From NCBI RefSeq assembly GCF_000423305.1, contig NZ_AUHS01000027.1, positions 1 to 50,370 of the forward strand: 50,370 bases of DNA. Reading direction: 5' to 3'. Shown in pieces: positions 1 through 9,526 of this stretch (positions within the stretch are counted from its first letter, which is position 1; each line of letters opens with the position of its first letter). Source of the DNA: Legionella moravica DSM 19234. Its GTDB lineage: Bacteria > Pseudomonadota > Gammaproteobacteria > Legionellales > Legionellaceae. The notes beneath the pieces were generated by a model. It was not told the origin of the DNA. It was given only the letters and a program-made list of their open reading frames with translations, and did no database searches. The position numbers and the translations under genes were made by a program.

Positions 1-3000
1 CTGGGTTGGCTCCGCCTTTTCGTCGGTTGCCGCAGCCCAAAGAAGTACAATCTCTTTGCTGTATCCCTCAAATGGCGCATAACCCAATCCCGCCTCCGGC
101 TCTCCCTCAGCAAAAGATGCATTAGCAGCCATCCATGGGTTGGGTTTCAGTATCCAGCGCAGCGCAGTATGCACATCATGTGCGTAATAAGCCCTCAATG
201 CACTGGCGCGCGCTTCCCCGCTGAGGCCAAGCTGCTGAAACGCATCCCAGGTCAGGGGCAGGACTAAGTCCTTTCCATGAAGAGTGATGCGAGCCGGTTT
301 GGCTTCATAACGTGTGCGTAGATAGTCACGTAGCTCTTCCAATAAATGGTCTGTGCTGAGGAAAGCCGTATGCGCATAATGCTCTTTAAGACGAGAGAAG
401 CGAAGTTGCTCCAACGGTGATAAAGCACGTAAAGACGATTCCCTGTCCAGTGCTATGGCTCGGATGTCCACATCACCGGTAACGTCATCTGCATAATAAT
501 TATGGGCTTGCGCCAGATCATGCACCTGCGGTATTGCCATGAGCAATTGAATCGCTCCCTGGTTTTGGTGACGAATTGCTGTGCGCAGGAGTGCGTTTTC
601 CTCATTGAGAAGCATCGTATGTGCCTGGGCACGTACGCTGGGGATACGCAGTAAAAAGCGCAAAAGCTGTTGCGATGCAGGACTGTTATGTCGAGTAAGT
701 GCTATTGCCGCACGCAGGGCAAAAGCGGTGTTCGCCTCATCCAGCGTAAAGACTGAGTCTGGATTACTTTTGGCAAAGGCTACTGCTTCAGCATGCCATG
801 ATTCACAGCGCTCGTACAAAAATACCGACAATACATCACCACACTCCGCCTGATGCAAGAGCGCCCAATCCATAAATATCGGGTGGTTCAGAAGATGCCA
901 CAGTGTATCAGGATGTTTTTGAGCGCATTGAGTGAGACGAAAATTATCAGCCGGGCAGTCATTGAACACCACCTGAAAATCGTCAATTCCACAAAGACAT
1001 CGGAGTACAGTGTTCAAAAACTCTGGTGTCATCGAGCGTTCCAGGTGCCGCAGAATGGAGGTTCTCCCATTTGCCGCAGCATCAACGTATATGTTGGCGA
1101 TAATTCGATCAGGAATTTCGGGATGTCGCCACTTCTTTAATTGTCGTTCCACATAGTACGCGCTTTCGGGAGTTCCCATTACGCAAGAATAAGTAAGATA
1201 ATAATCGGCGAAAATCGCTCTATAGATTTGCCTTCGAGGCATGTAAAACTCAAGGTAAGGCAAGACGTCAATCTTCCACAGTTTAAGAGCATTTCTGTAT
1301 GCTGCATAATTATCGGCCTGAAGCGCCGCCTCCAGGAAACCAGAAGGCATTATTTCAAACAAATGCTGAAATAAGTCGATATTGCCTTTTGTGACAGCAT
1401 CAATCACTATTCTATAATTATCGTTTTGAAGTATCTGTTTCATGTCGTCAAGAGACATGAACCCTTCAAGAAATGCCAGGATTTCAAAATGCTCTCGGCA
1501 TATGGCCGTGCCCCATTCCTGAAATTGTTCTCGCTGGAACACATTCCTTATTTCTTCATGGCTCATAAAACCACTTAAGTACTCAGCGACTTCAATATCA
1601 CCTCTAGATACAACGTTTCGAAACACTCCATAATCATATTTCGGTAGTACCTGTCTAATTTCTTCACGGGTTATAAAGCCTTCAGACTCAAAGTATTTCA
1701 ATATTTGAACAGTACCGTGAGATATGGCAAGAGCATAATTGTGGCAATTCTGATTTCGAAGAACTGTCTGAGTTTCTGCTTTAAAAAGATGCTTTTCTAT
1801 GTGCTTAAGGTTCGAAAGACAGCCAGACCGCATCACTTCTTCATATAATTTGTAATTCGATGCCCTTAAAATCATTTTAATTTCTGCATCAGTCATGTAG
1901 GTTTCAAGATGCTCAACGATGGCGGTATTATTGCCACACAGCGCCTTGCGGTATGCTAACCACGAACCTGCACTTATGAATAAACGTGTTGCTTCCTTGA
2001 GTATATTGGATTCGAGATGTTTGAGTATATGAAGGTGACCGCAAGAGATCGCAAGGTAATATGGATTAAAAGTACTGTTTTTTAAGGCTTCGAGTACTTG
2101 TTGAGGTGTCATTAATGACTCAAGGTGCTGCACCATCTCTATATGACCGTTTCTAATGGCCCGAATATAAGGCGTGCAACCCAAACCTTCGGGGTTAAAC
2201 ATTGAAATCGCTATGCTTCTTTGTGCCGCGCCCATACAACCTTCCAAGTACTGCAGGGTGACCATATCCCCCTGTTCTGCAGCCATGCCATAGATTTCGT
2301 AACCATTGGCACTCAGTGCTTCTTTCCAGATGCTGTCTTCTAATCCTGTTTGCAACTGCTCGAGTGTCGAAACATCCCCTCTTTTGACTGCAGCTCGCAC
2401 CACCTTATATTGATTTGCTCGTAATGCGGCATGTTTGCGTCCATAGGGCATTCGTGGCTCCAGGTACTGCATGGTAGCGACATGGCCGTTTATAGCAGCT
2501 TGGCGGTATGCCTGATAATAACCGGCGACAACTGCAGCGATTCGTTGTTTTTTCGTCATGTGCGACTCAAGATACTGCAGTATGTCAACACATCCCTTTG
2601 CGGCGGCCTCTCGATAGGCCTCAAAGTGATTTTCCCGAATCGCGGTATTGATGTCTTCTGAACTCATTCGGCGTTCCAGGTACCGCAAGGTATCCGCATG
2701 TCCATTGGCAGCCGCCTTTCGGTATGCCTCAAATCGGTTGGTCTGAACCATGGCCATGATGCGCTCTTCCGTCATCCATCGTTCAGCATATTCCAGGGTA
2801 GCGGTATGACCGTTTGCCGCGGCCTTTAACAGAGCGCCAAAGCCATCCGCTGCAAGCACTATGTTCCTGAATGCCGGCGACATCAGGGAATCCAGATGTA
2901 TTACTATCTCAGTATGCCCATTGGATAACGCTTCTCTGAATGCCCGAGAATTCTGAACCAGTACAGCCACACATCGGTTAACAGGATAGGGGTAATTTTC

Positions 3001-3537
3001 AAGATAGTGAAGAAAAGCCATTTGGCCATTTGCTGCTGCTTCAATATACACAGCGAAATCATTGGCTGCAATCATCCTCTGCCACTGTTCGGGTGTTACA
3101 CGCTGTGCCAAAAATTGCATGAAAGACAGATTGCCGTATTTTGCAGAAATAATACATGCTCGAGTCCAAAAACGTTGCAGGGTTTGGGGAGCGATTTTGA
3201 CATCAGGGTGCGTGATATAACGCTCCAGAAGGTCTGTTCGTCCCGTAACCAACAGCGCCTTGAGCAAAACATACAAATGCTTCTTATCAATATTCAAAAG
3301 CGTAGGTAGCAATTCTGCAGGCGAAGCCTCCTGATGCCCCAACAGCATGCACAACAAAGCGTTGTAAGGTTGGTACCAACGGTTCACACGCTGCAAAAAG
3401 GTGTCGAAATCCAAATCCATGGCCCCAAACTCCCGAGCATCCGCTTGATAATCAAATTCATGTTTCCATATCGTCCAGGGAATACGACGAGCTATGGGGT
3501 GAGCGGCGTGTTGCAGCGGGTTTTTTAAAGATATCAT
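1..3537 (-). CDS. Ankyrin-like 36-residue repeat protein, 3' end beyond left edge; candidate Dot/Icm effector
   Basis: Reading the minus strand in the frame that starts with ATG at 3537 gives at least 1179 codons without a stop, so the gene is intact here and continues past position 1. An in-frame stop lies at 3546-3544 just upstream, and 3537 is the first ATG after it. From about residue 110 to 830 the protein repeats every 36 residues, with a core like AYRKAAANGHADTLRYLE followed by a short charged helix; at least 15 copies can be recognised. The AA-x-NGH-xxx-L-xYLE core resembles the paired helices of ankyrin repeats, but the unit is longer than 33 residues and lacks the TPLH turn. The last 300 visible residues are non-repeat and helical. 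There is no signal peptide or membrane segment. Repeat proteins of this sort in Legionella are commonly translocated effectors; that role is inferred. The ribosome-binding site is weak (AGG about 14 nt before the ATG). Confidence 0.85.
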   Translation of the reverse strand, partial: MISLKNPLQHAAHPIARRIPWTIWKHEFDYQADAREFGAMDLDFDTFLQRVNRWYQPYNALLCMLLGHQEASPAELLPTLLNIDKKHLYVLLKALLVTGRTDLLERYITHPDVKIAPQTLQRFWTRACIISAKYGNLSFMQFLAQRVTPEQWQRMIAANDFAVYIEAAANGQMAFLHYLENYPYPVNRCVAVLVQNSRAFREALSNGHTEIVIHLDSLMSPAFRNIVLAADGFGALLKAAANGHTATLEYAERWMTEERIMAMVQTNRFEAYRKAAANGHADTLRYLERRMSSEDINTAIRENHFEAYREAAAKGCVDILQYLESHMTKKQRIAAVVAGYYQAYRQAAINGHVATMQYLEPRMPYGRKHAALRANQYKVVRAAVKRGDVSTLEQLQTGLEDSIWKEALSANGYEIYGMAAEQGDMVTLQYLEGCMGAAQRSIAISMFNPEGLGCTPYIRAIRNGHIEMVQHLESLMTPQQVLEALKNSTFNPYYLAISCGHLHILKHLESNILKEATRLFISAGSWLAYRKALCGNNTAIVEHLETYMTDAEIKMILRASNYKLYEEVMRSGCLSNLKHIEKHLFKAETQTVLRNQNCHNYALAISHGTVQILKYFESEGFITREEIRQVLPKYDYGVFRNVVSRGDIEVAEYLSGFMSHEEIRNVFQREQFQEWGTAICREHFEILAFLEGFMSLDDMKQILQNDNYRIVIDAVTKGNIDLFQHLFEIMPSGFLEAALQADNYAAYRNALKLWKIDVLPYLEFYMPRRQIYRAIFADYYLTYSCVMGTPESAYYVERQLKKWRHPEIPDRIIANIYVDAAANGRTSILRHLERSMTPEFLNTVLRCLCGIDDFQVVFNDCPADNFRLTQCAQKHPDTLWHLLNHPIFMDWALLHQAECGDVLSVFLYERCESWHAEAVAFAKSNPDSVFTLDEANTAFALRAAIALTRHNSPASQQLLRFLLRIPSVRAQAHTMLLNEENALLRTAIRHQNQGAIQLLMAIPQVHDLAQAHNYYADDVTGDVDIRAIALDRESSLRALSPLEQLRFSRLKEHYAHTAFLSTDHLLEELRDYLRTRYEAKPARITLHGKDLVLPLTWDAFQQLGLSGEARASALRAYYAHDVHTALRWILKPNPWMAANASFAEGEPEAGLGYAPFEGYSKEIVLLWAAATDEKAEPTQ

Positions 3538-3576
3538 GCGGACTTAATTAACCTTTTTGTAGGTAAAAATTTGAGC

Positions 3577-3605
3577 ATTATAGGTTAATATAAGCCATTT
3601 GACAA
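3577..3605 (-). promoter_or_regulatory. Sigma70-type promoter of the ankyrin-like gene
   Basis: On the minus strand TTGTCA (3605-3600) and TATAAT (3582-3577) are separated by exactly 17 bp, one mismatch from the full consensus. The predicted start of transcription is about 30-35 nt upstream of the ATG at 3537. Confidence 0.7.
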
Positions 3606-3788
3606 TTATTAATCACTATCCCTTCGGTAACATTCAGTTATGAAACAACTGGCACCCAATACCTTTACTGAAATAGGATTTATTAGCAGTAATTTAATCA
3701 ATTTTGTTTCGACAAAACCATATCAATGACTTAAAATCAATCAACAGCATTCATTTCTTAGCATACCACCTCTTTAAAAGGAACATTT

Positions 3789-5339
3789 ATGGAAGAAAAA
3801 TGTGACAAGACAAACACCGAAGAATACCTCAATGTATCGAATGCGCCTGAACTAACCTGGCTTTTATTTAACGATTTATACATCAACCCTTTATTCTTTA
3901 AACGTGGTCTTCTGCTGGTTTCACCAACACCTAATAACGATGAGTTAGTTTCAGATGAACAAGAACGTTTTGTGATTAAAGAAAGAGAATTTATCTTTCA
4001 CCTACCCAAGACACCTTCCTCGCAAAAACCAGAATCTCGCTCGTTTAAAAAAACTTATGCTTTAATGTCCTCACTAATAACTTTTGCAGCCACGCGTGAG
4101 ACGGTTATTAACCCACTTGCTGAAAAACCAGTCGTTCTATTTAACAAACGACGACGAGATGAAATATTTTTACCCCTGTTATTTGGTGATACAACAGACC
4201 ATGCCCTTTATCTTTATCCCTGGATAGCTAAAGCAAAGACACCTTTTTCTAATTTCTCTGGTTTCAGCCAATTTGTTACTGCTGGCTGTATGTTTGGGGC
4301 AAGCTTACAAGCGATTACTCATGATGGAGAAACGCTGGAGTTGATTAACCATCAAATAAGACTTCGCCCGGGACAAGTAATTACTTCTCTTCATTATGAC
4401 GAGAGTACAGGAAACCCATATGAGCACGTTCTTTTTAGTGAATTTGAAAAAAATTGCCTCATAATAAAAGCATGTGCTAAGGATAATGAGGCAAAACGAT
4501 TGTTCTATCATCTGCCTTCTCATGATTATATGTTATTTGGTATTGAACTTTTTGTTCGTCATCAAATGACTTATGACGCTTTAGATACGTTCATCAAAGC
4601 CGTGCTCGCTAAAAAGGAGTTTTATAAGGCGTCCCTTGGAGCGTTGTGTCACCAACATGGGATAGAGGTTACCTTTCAATCTCCTTTTGATAACCTATTT
4701 GGTGAGCTCGATAGTGTAACGCCCACCGAATCACTACTTGAACAATTAAAGATTAATCCCTATTCCCTTCAAAGGGGTGAAGAACAAGAAGAAAATATGG
4801 TTTTATATTTTTTGTCACAACTCAGTACGAACGAGATAAATCTGGAACAACGCGCAGTATGGCAAGACTTCCTAAACCTCGAAGAGAAAGATCAGATACC
4901 CAATACAATTGAAGGCTTATTCAAAATAGCCAATGCAGTAATGGTCGCAATGGCTGCTAGAGGGAAAGCCGATTATGAGACATGTTCTCTTCTCCCCTTA
5001 TCTGAAAAACAAATCCAACTGCACTATGCAGCATATGTTGATAAATGGTCTAAACATCTTCCGAGCGAAAAAAACCTTTATCCCCAAACCGTTAATCTTA
5101 CAACTTTTGATCCGGTTATTACTTACTCCCCGACAACCACTGGGCTTTTATTTTATTTCGCGAGCAATCTTAAAACACTATCCACCTTGTTGATTGATAA
5201 AAAAATTATCCAGCATGCTTCAAGAAACATAGGCCTTTTCGCTAATAAAAACCGAACTGATGGCGCGGAACCAGATGACGCACTAAGACCAGATTCTATA
5301 GAGTTCCAAGAGGTGGTTCCAGAAACAAAAAAACTATAA
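3789..5339 (+). CDS. Uncharacterised 516-aa protein, candidate effector
   Basis: I do not recognise a domain in this protein. It starts at an ATG preceded by a good AAAAGGA ribosome-binding site (about 7 nt spacing). No signal peptide or transmembrane segment is evident, so it should be soluble. The C-terminus is rich in acidic residues and polar (GAEPDDALRPDS, then FQEVVPETKKL), which is compatible with a Dot/Icm secretion signal but not proof of one. It is divergent from the ankyrin-like gene and 42 bp upstream of the histidine kinase, so it could share a transcript with the kinase. Legionella-restricted orphan proteins of this size next to effector-like genes are often effectors; that is inference only. 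Confidence 0.8.
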   Translation: MEEKCDKTNTEEYLNVSNAPELTWLLFNDLYINPLFFKRGLLLVSPTPNNDELVSDEQERFVIKEREFIFHLPKTPSSQKPESRSFKKTYALMSSLITFAATRETVINPLAEKPVVLFNKRRRDEIFLPLLFGDTTDHALYLYPWIAKAKTPFSNFSGFSQFVTAGCMFGASLQAITHDGETLELINHQIRLRPGQVITSLHYDESTGNPYEHVLFSEFEKNCLIIKACAKDNEAKRLFYHLPSHDYMLFGIELFVRHQMTYDALDTFIKAVLAKKEFYKASLGALCHQHGIEVTFQSPFDNLFGELDSVTPTESLLEQLKINPYSLQRGEEQEENMVLYFLSQLSTNEINLEQRAVWQDFLNLEEKDQIPNTIEGLFKIANAVMVAMAARGKADYETCSLLPLSEKQIQLHYAAYVDKWSKHLPSEKNLYPQTVNLTTFDPVITYSPTTTGLLFYFASNLKTLSTLLIDKKIIQHASRNIGLFANKNRTDGAEPDDALRPDSIEFQEVVPETKKL

Positions 5340-5381
5340 ACGTACTAGAATTGAAATACATGCCATTAAAAAGATCGTCTA

Positions 5382-7538
5382 ATGAAAGACAAAGGATACG
5401 ACACAGCACCAAATTCTTTACTGGAGCAATTAGAGCGCATCCTGGATATTGGTTCTAACAAAGACTTAAATATCGAAACGTTACTGGAGCATATTGTTCA
5501 TTATTATGAAACCATTATCGGGTGTATGCCGGGCAATGTGTATTGGTTGGATAAACACGGAAAAACAGTCGGTTGCAATAAAAACGTATTGACGATGTTT
5601 GGTTTAGATTCCATTGTACAGTTTAAAGGCTTAAGTTTTGAGGAAATGGGGCGAATTGGGCATTGGACGGACACAGCCATACAATCATTTAAACAAGATA
5701 CCCTGGACGTCCTTCATACTGGAACCCCAAAACTTAATATTGAAGAACCCCCAATTCCTCACCATGATGGCCGAATTATCTACTTTTTAACTCATCGAGT
5801 ACCGTTGTTTGATAACAAAAAAAATATTATTGGCGTGGTGGGTATTTCTATAGATATTACAGAACGTAAACAATTAGAAATAGAGCTTAGAGAGGAAAAA
5901 GAACGTGCAGAAGCTGCTAATAATGCAAAAACTGAGTTTCTAACCAACATGCGCCATGACATCCGAACACCTCTCGCGGGAATTGTAGGGTATTCAGAGC
6001 TGTTAAAATCTGAATCTACTGAGTCTCGCATTAAAGAATATGCTGATAATCTCATCGCATCAAGCCATGCATTACTGAATTTAATGGACGAAGTTCTTGA
6101 GGCCGTCAGAGTAAGTTCTGGTGAAATACCCATGCTTAAACGCAAATTTAACCTGAGGAAGACGTTCGATCAGGTCATTGCATTAAACCAGGCGCGTGCT
6201 CATGAAAAAAAATTAAACTTATCCCTTACAGTGGATACCAACCTCCCCAGCTTTGTTATTGGGGATAAAATCCGAATTCACCGAATAGCTCTTGAATTAA
6301 TTGGAAATGCCCTTAACTTCACCGATAGCGGCTATGTGTCGGTAGATGTGACCCTTGCTAAAAAAGAAGAGCGCCAATTAGTCATTAAACTAACCGTGAC
6401 TGATACTGGCATGGGTATTCCAAAAGACAAACAGCAAGAAATTTATCTGCAATTCAAACGACTGACCCCGTCGTACCAAGGTATTTATAAAGGTGCGGGA
6501 TTAGGACTTTATGTGGTAAAACAATTTGTGGAAGAGCTCGGTGGTGAAATTTATGTTTCCAGCGAATCTCGTAAAGGAACCTGTTTTACCTGTCTAATTC
6601 CTCTCCAAGCGCCACTTCTCGATGATGATTCAGGCATTATTGATGAACACGAAGATTTAAAGGCTAAAACAGCATATATGACTCCTGCAAAACACCAACC
6701 ATACAAAGATCCATCTATCTCCGTACCACATAATAAAACAGCGGCCTTGATTTTGGTTGTTGAAGATAATTATATTGCCCAGACCGTAGCCAAAGCATTA
6801 TTAACCCAGTTAGCCTGTGCTGTTGATGTTGCATCTAATGGCATTGATGCTCTGGAGCTGTGCAAAAAGAAGCACTATGATTTGATTTTTATGGATATAG
6901 GATTAGGTGATGGCATGGATGGATATGAAGTCACCCACCACATTAGAAATTACTCCACTGAAATAAAGAACACCCCTATTATTGCGCTCACGGCACATGG
7001 TGGTGATGAAAACAGGCAACGCTGCATTGAATCTGGAATGGATGCGGTATTAACCAAGCCACTGACTCAAGCACATGCCATAGATATTCTTAAATCATTT
7101 ATTCCAGAGCGACATGAAACTCCAGAAATTGAATCATCCAAAACAAGAAAAGACTTGCCTGACAGTGATGATGAACTGTTTCAATTAAACCAGTTTCCTA
7201 TCTTAAACAGTGACGAAGCATTGAAAAACTGCGCAACTCAGGAGAAGCTAAAAGAATTGTTAACTTTAATGGCTCACGAACTTCCTAAAGATTTGGACGG
7301 GATGAAAAATGCCTTCAAGGCAAATAATTATCTTCTGGTTGAAAAAATAGCTCACAAAATCAAGGGCAGTGCCGTCTATATTGGCACTACTCGAATGAAA
7401 TTTGCTTGCCAATATCTGGAACGCTATTGGAAATCAGGCGAGCGTAAATTGTTTAAGCAACTGTATCTTCAGGCAATAAGTACTATTGAAGAAACCATTA
7501 TTTGTATAGAAGGTTGGCTGCAAAAGAATACATCTTGA
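5382..7538 (+). CDS. Hybrid sensor histidine kinase (PAS-HisKA-HATPase-REC-HPt)
   Basis: This 718-aa cytoplasmic phosphorelay protein carries all modules in one chain. A PAS domain occupies about residues 40-160, ending in DITERK. The dimerisation/phosphoacceptor domain has the H-box MRHDIRTPL with His192. The ATP-binding domain has the N-box (ELIGNALNF, Asn309), DTGMG, and GAGLGLYVVK. A receiver at about 455-575 has Asp505 in FMDIGLGD and Lys559 in LTKP. A C-terminal HPt domain has His658 in AHKIKGSA. All phosphotransfer residues are present, so it should be active in a His-Asp-His relay. No membrane segment is seen, so the signal is probably cytoplasmic. The neighbouring convergent stand-alone receiver (7549-8001) is a plausible partner, but nothing in the sequence proves it. 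Confidence 0.93.
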   Translation: MKDKGYDTAPNSLLEQLERILDIGSNKDLNIETLLEHIVHYYETIIGCMPGNVYWLDKHGKTVGCNKNVLTMFGLDSIVQFKGLSFEEMGRIGHWTDTAIQSFKQDTLDVLHTGTPKLNIEEPPIPHHDGRIIYFLTHRVPLFDNKKNIIGVVGISIDITERKQLEIELREEKERAEAANNAKTEFLTNMRHDIRTPLAGIVGYSELLKSESTESRIKEYADNLIASSHALLNLMDEVLEAVRVSSGEIPMLKRKFNLRKTFDQVIALNQARAHEKKLNLSLTVDTNLPSFVIGDKIRIHRIALELIGNALNFTDSGYVSVDVTLAKKEERQLVIKLTVTDTGMGIPKDKQQEIYLQFKRLTPSYQGIYKGAGLGLYVVKQFVEELGGEIYVSSESRKGTCFTCLIPLQAPLLDDDSGIIDEHEDLKAKTAYMTPAKHQPYKDPSISVPHNKTAALILVVEDNYIAQTVAKALLTQLACAVDVASNGIDALELCKKKHYDLIFMDIGLGDGMDGYEVTHHIRNYSTEIKNTPIIALTAHGGDENRQRCIESGMDAVLTKPLTQAHAIDILKSFIPERHETPEIESSKTRKDLPDSDDELFQLNQFPILNSDEALKNCATQEKLKELLTLMAHELPKDLDGMKNAFKANNYLLVEKIAHKIKGSAVYIGTTRMKFACQYLERYWKSGERKLFKQLYLQAISTIEETIICIEGWLQKNTS

Positions 7539-7548
7539 ATAATCAGGC

Positions 7549-8001
7549 TCAGCACGAAACCACACAGGATTGACTGGAAAAAGCCTCCGCTTGTCCTCCC
7601 ATGAACTCATCGAAATAATAAGCCCAGGTTTTGCAAATCCTGTCGATGCTGATGACTTTGTTCCAGCTGTTGTATTCATTGAATGAATGATTATGACGCT
7701 TAAATACCTTGCAGAACGCTTCTCGCATGAATTCGGAATCGGTCCAGGCAATCAGGGGAAGTTTTGGGTGTTTTGAAATCAGGATGTCGGCAAGCTCAGG
7801 TCCATTACAGTATTGGTCATCAGAGGTTACGCCTAAATCCCCATCAATAACGACCATATCCGGATAGTGGCTATTAATCAGTGATAAAGCGGCCTGACTG
7901 TTATTCACAATCGTCACAGAAACCTGTGCTACCACTGACTCCAACAAACGACGTAAACAAAATGCATTAAACGCACTGTCCTCGACAATTAATACTCGCA
8001 T
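7549..8001 (-). CDS. Stand-alone response-regulator receiver protein lacking the conserved lysine
   Basis: This 150-aa protein is essentially a single receiver domain with no output domain. The acidic pocket is present (Glu7-Asp8 in IVEDSA), the phosphoacceptor is probably Asp53 in VIDGDLG, and Thr87 sits in IAWTDS. Where the conserved Lys-Pro should follow beta-5 the sequence reads SFNEY, so the lysine that closes the active site is missing. The phosphorylation response may therefore be altered. It has a GGGAG ribosome-binding site just before the ATG. It is convergent with the hybrid kinase (10 bp between stops). Its promoter region carries a PmrA-like box (8044-8060). Confidence 0.85.
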   Translation of the reverse strand: MRVLIVEDSAFNAFCLRRLLESVVAQVSVTIVNNSQAALSLINSHYPDMVVIDGDLGVTSDDQYCNGPELADILISKHPKLPLIAWTDSEFMREAFCKVFKRHNHSFNEYNSWNKVISIDRICKTWAYYFDEFMGGQAEAFSSQSCVVSC

Positions 8002-8027
8002 CTCAACTCCCTAAGATTCACAAAGCG

Positions 8028-8060
8028 AGTATAAGGGGTAAACCTTAACAAAAACTTAAG
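8028..8060 (-). promoter_or_regulatory. PmrA-like box and -10 element upstream of the receiver gene
   Basis: On the minus strand CTTAAG (8060-8055), a 5-bp T-rich spacer and GTTAAG (8049-8044) are followed after 10 bp by TATACT (8033-8028). This has the same half-site spacing and the same distance to the -10 as the box in front of the ceg3-like gene. The two half-sites also form a palindrome (CCTTAA-N7-TTAAGG). PmrA half-sites are YTTAAK; the second half-site here has G at the first position, so the call is tentative. Confidence 0.5.
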
Positions 8061-8068
8061 GATTAAAA

Positions 8069-9448
8069 TTAAATCTCGACATCATGAGCCAATAATCGTC
8101 TGTGCGCCCTGAAATAAGTGATTGGTGAATGTTCCAGAAAATCGGAGAGCTTTTCCATGTAAATACAGGCAAATCTATCCACCTGATAAGCAAAATAACT
8201 TTCTTCTGCTCCAGCCCGGAATACTCTCTCCCACTTGGGATTATAAAATTTGGCTTGCTCTTGTATTAATTTGCTAATTTGTAAATCTATGGCTGAAATT
8301 TCCACCTGCAAATTATGAATTTGACTGTCGTATTCTCTGGATGCTTCATCAATGCTTCGAGTACACAGATTGACGTAGTGTTGTTCCAGATTTTTTTTAA
8401 CATTCATGGATTCGACTATTTTTCTTTCAGTCGGTAATGCTTTTAACTGAGCCGCAATCTCTTGACCTAATTCGTCAACAACCAAGGCGGTTCGCCAGTT
8501 GCAATCTTTTTTCAATCTTAAAATATCGCCATAGATGTGATCACCAATATAAAGAATCTCATCACCGCTAACGTTAAGTTGCTCCGTGAATTTTTTAGCA
8601 TTGCCTCCTTGATAGACCCCTGGAGTGATAGCCCCAGTCACATTGGTCATGGTGCCATTTTCAGGATTAACGGATAAAAACCTGAGGTTGTCGTAAAAAA
8701 ACCGGGGTTTATTTGCTAAAGTAATGACGTATTCAAACAAGTCGCGCCAGGTTTCGCCCTTATTCAAAAATGGAGTAATGGCATAATCCAGGAGCAATTT
8801 AGTATAAGTGTATTCCGAGTTGGTCAAAATAAATACTTTTTTCCCATGGCGAATAAAATGTTTTAAACCCTCTACAACCGCTTTTTCTTTGATAACGTAT
8901 TTGTCTAAATCCTGAATAATAAGATTTTTTAAACTGCCATCCGAATGCACTTTATCAACACAATATTGCACATCCAACGCTATAGTCTGGTAATTAGGCA
9001 TTTCTTCTGGAAACGCCTCTTTTAAATCGACCAACTGACCGTATAACACACAAAAAGCAATCGAAAATGAAGTATCAATCGCCATGTAATTGGGATCACT
9101 TAAATCAACGTAAGTACTTCGGTAAAATTTTTGCTGCTCATTAAAACTGATTAATTTCGTTCCATGATAGCTTTGTCTAATTGCACCATAACGACTTAAC
9201 TTTAAAATGTTGCCGTTTTTACTGTCGATAACCAAACCGCGTATGGCATCATGATAATTAAATTGCAAATTTTTGATGGCTTCAGGATATTGTTTTAATT
9301 CAACCAATCGCTCTTTAATCAACTGATACACCAGGGCTTCAAATGCCTCTGAATTATATCGAATCAAGGTGTGATCCATATCCAGACCAATTAACTTGAT
9401 TTTTTTCATGTTGATAATTCTATTGACAAAAACCTTGTGTGCATCCAT
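8069..9448 (-). CDS. Cytosolic IMP/GMP-specific 5'-nucleotidase, HAD superfamily
   Basis: This 459-aa enzyme belongs to the cytosolic purine 5'-nucleotidase (cN-II-like) branch of the HAD fold and removes the 5'-phosphate from IMP and GMP. HAD motif I is GLDMDHT with the nucleophile Asp23 and acid/base Asp25. Motif II is in ILTNSEYTY, and the late acidic motif is GDHIYGDI. The C-terminal third is a helical extension with a coiled-coil-like segment. The L. pneumophila protein lpg0095 has a solved structure (PDB 2BDE, from memory) and begins with nearly the same residues, which supports the ATG at 9448 over the internal Met14. It is a separate unit downstream of rpiA, 78 bp away. Confidence 0.9.
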   Translation of the reverse strand: MDAHKVFVNRIINMKKIKLIGLDMDHTLIRYNSEAFEALVYQLIKERLVELKQYPEAIKNLQFNYHDAIRGLVIDSKNGNILKLSRYGAIRQSYHGTKLISFNEQQKFYRSTYVDLSDPNYMAIDTSFSIAFCVLYGQLVDLKEAFPEEMPNYQTIALDVQYCVDKVHSDGSLKNLIIQDLDKYVIKEKAVVEGLKHFIRHGKKVFILTNSEYTYTKLLLDYAITPFLNKGETWRDLFEYVITLANKPRFFYDNLRFLSVNPENGTMTNVTGAITPGVYQGGNAKKFTEQLNVSGDEILYIGDHIYGDILRLKKDCNWRTALVVDELGQEIAAQLKALPTERKIVESMNVKKNLEQHYVNLCTRSIDEASREYDSQIHNLQVEISAIDLQISKLIQEQAKFYNPKWERVFRAGAEESYFAYQVDRFACIYMEKLSDFLEHSPITYFRAHRRLLAHDVEI

Positions 9449-9526
9449 CTTTTTTAAAACCTATAAAATGAGTCTTTTAACCAGGGGCTTTTGATAATTG
9501 CTCTACAATCCCTGCTGTATTCCTGC

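Noticed and set aside
581..3528. Plus-strand open frames across the left 3.5 kb
   Set aside because: They are shadows of the continuous minus-strand repeat gene; none has a ribosome-binding site or a recognisable product.
3789..5339. Cyclodipeptide synthase or other enzyme identity for the 516-aa protein
   Set aside because: Some short segments are suggestive, but the catalytic serine region and pocket motifs are not present.
7549..7620. C-terminal cysteines (SQSCVVSC) of the receiver protein as a CaaX prenylation motif
   Set aside because: A CaaX box needs Cys at the fourth position from the end; here the cysteines are at positions one and five, so it does not fit.
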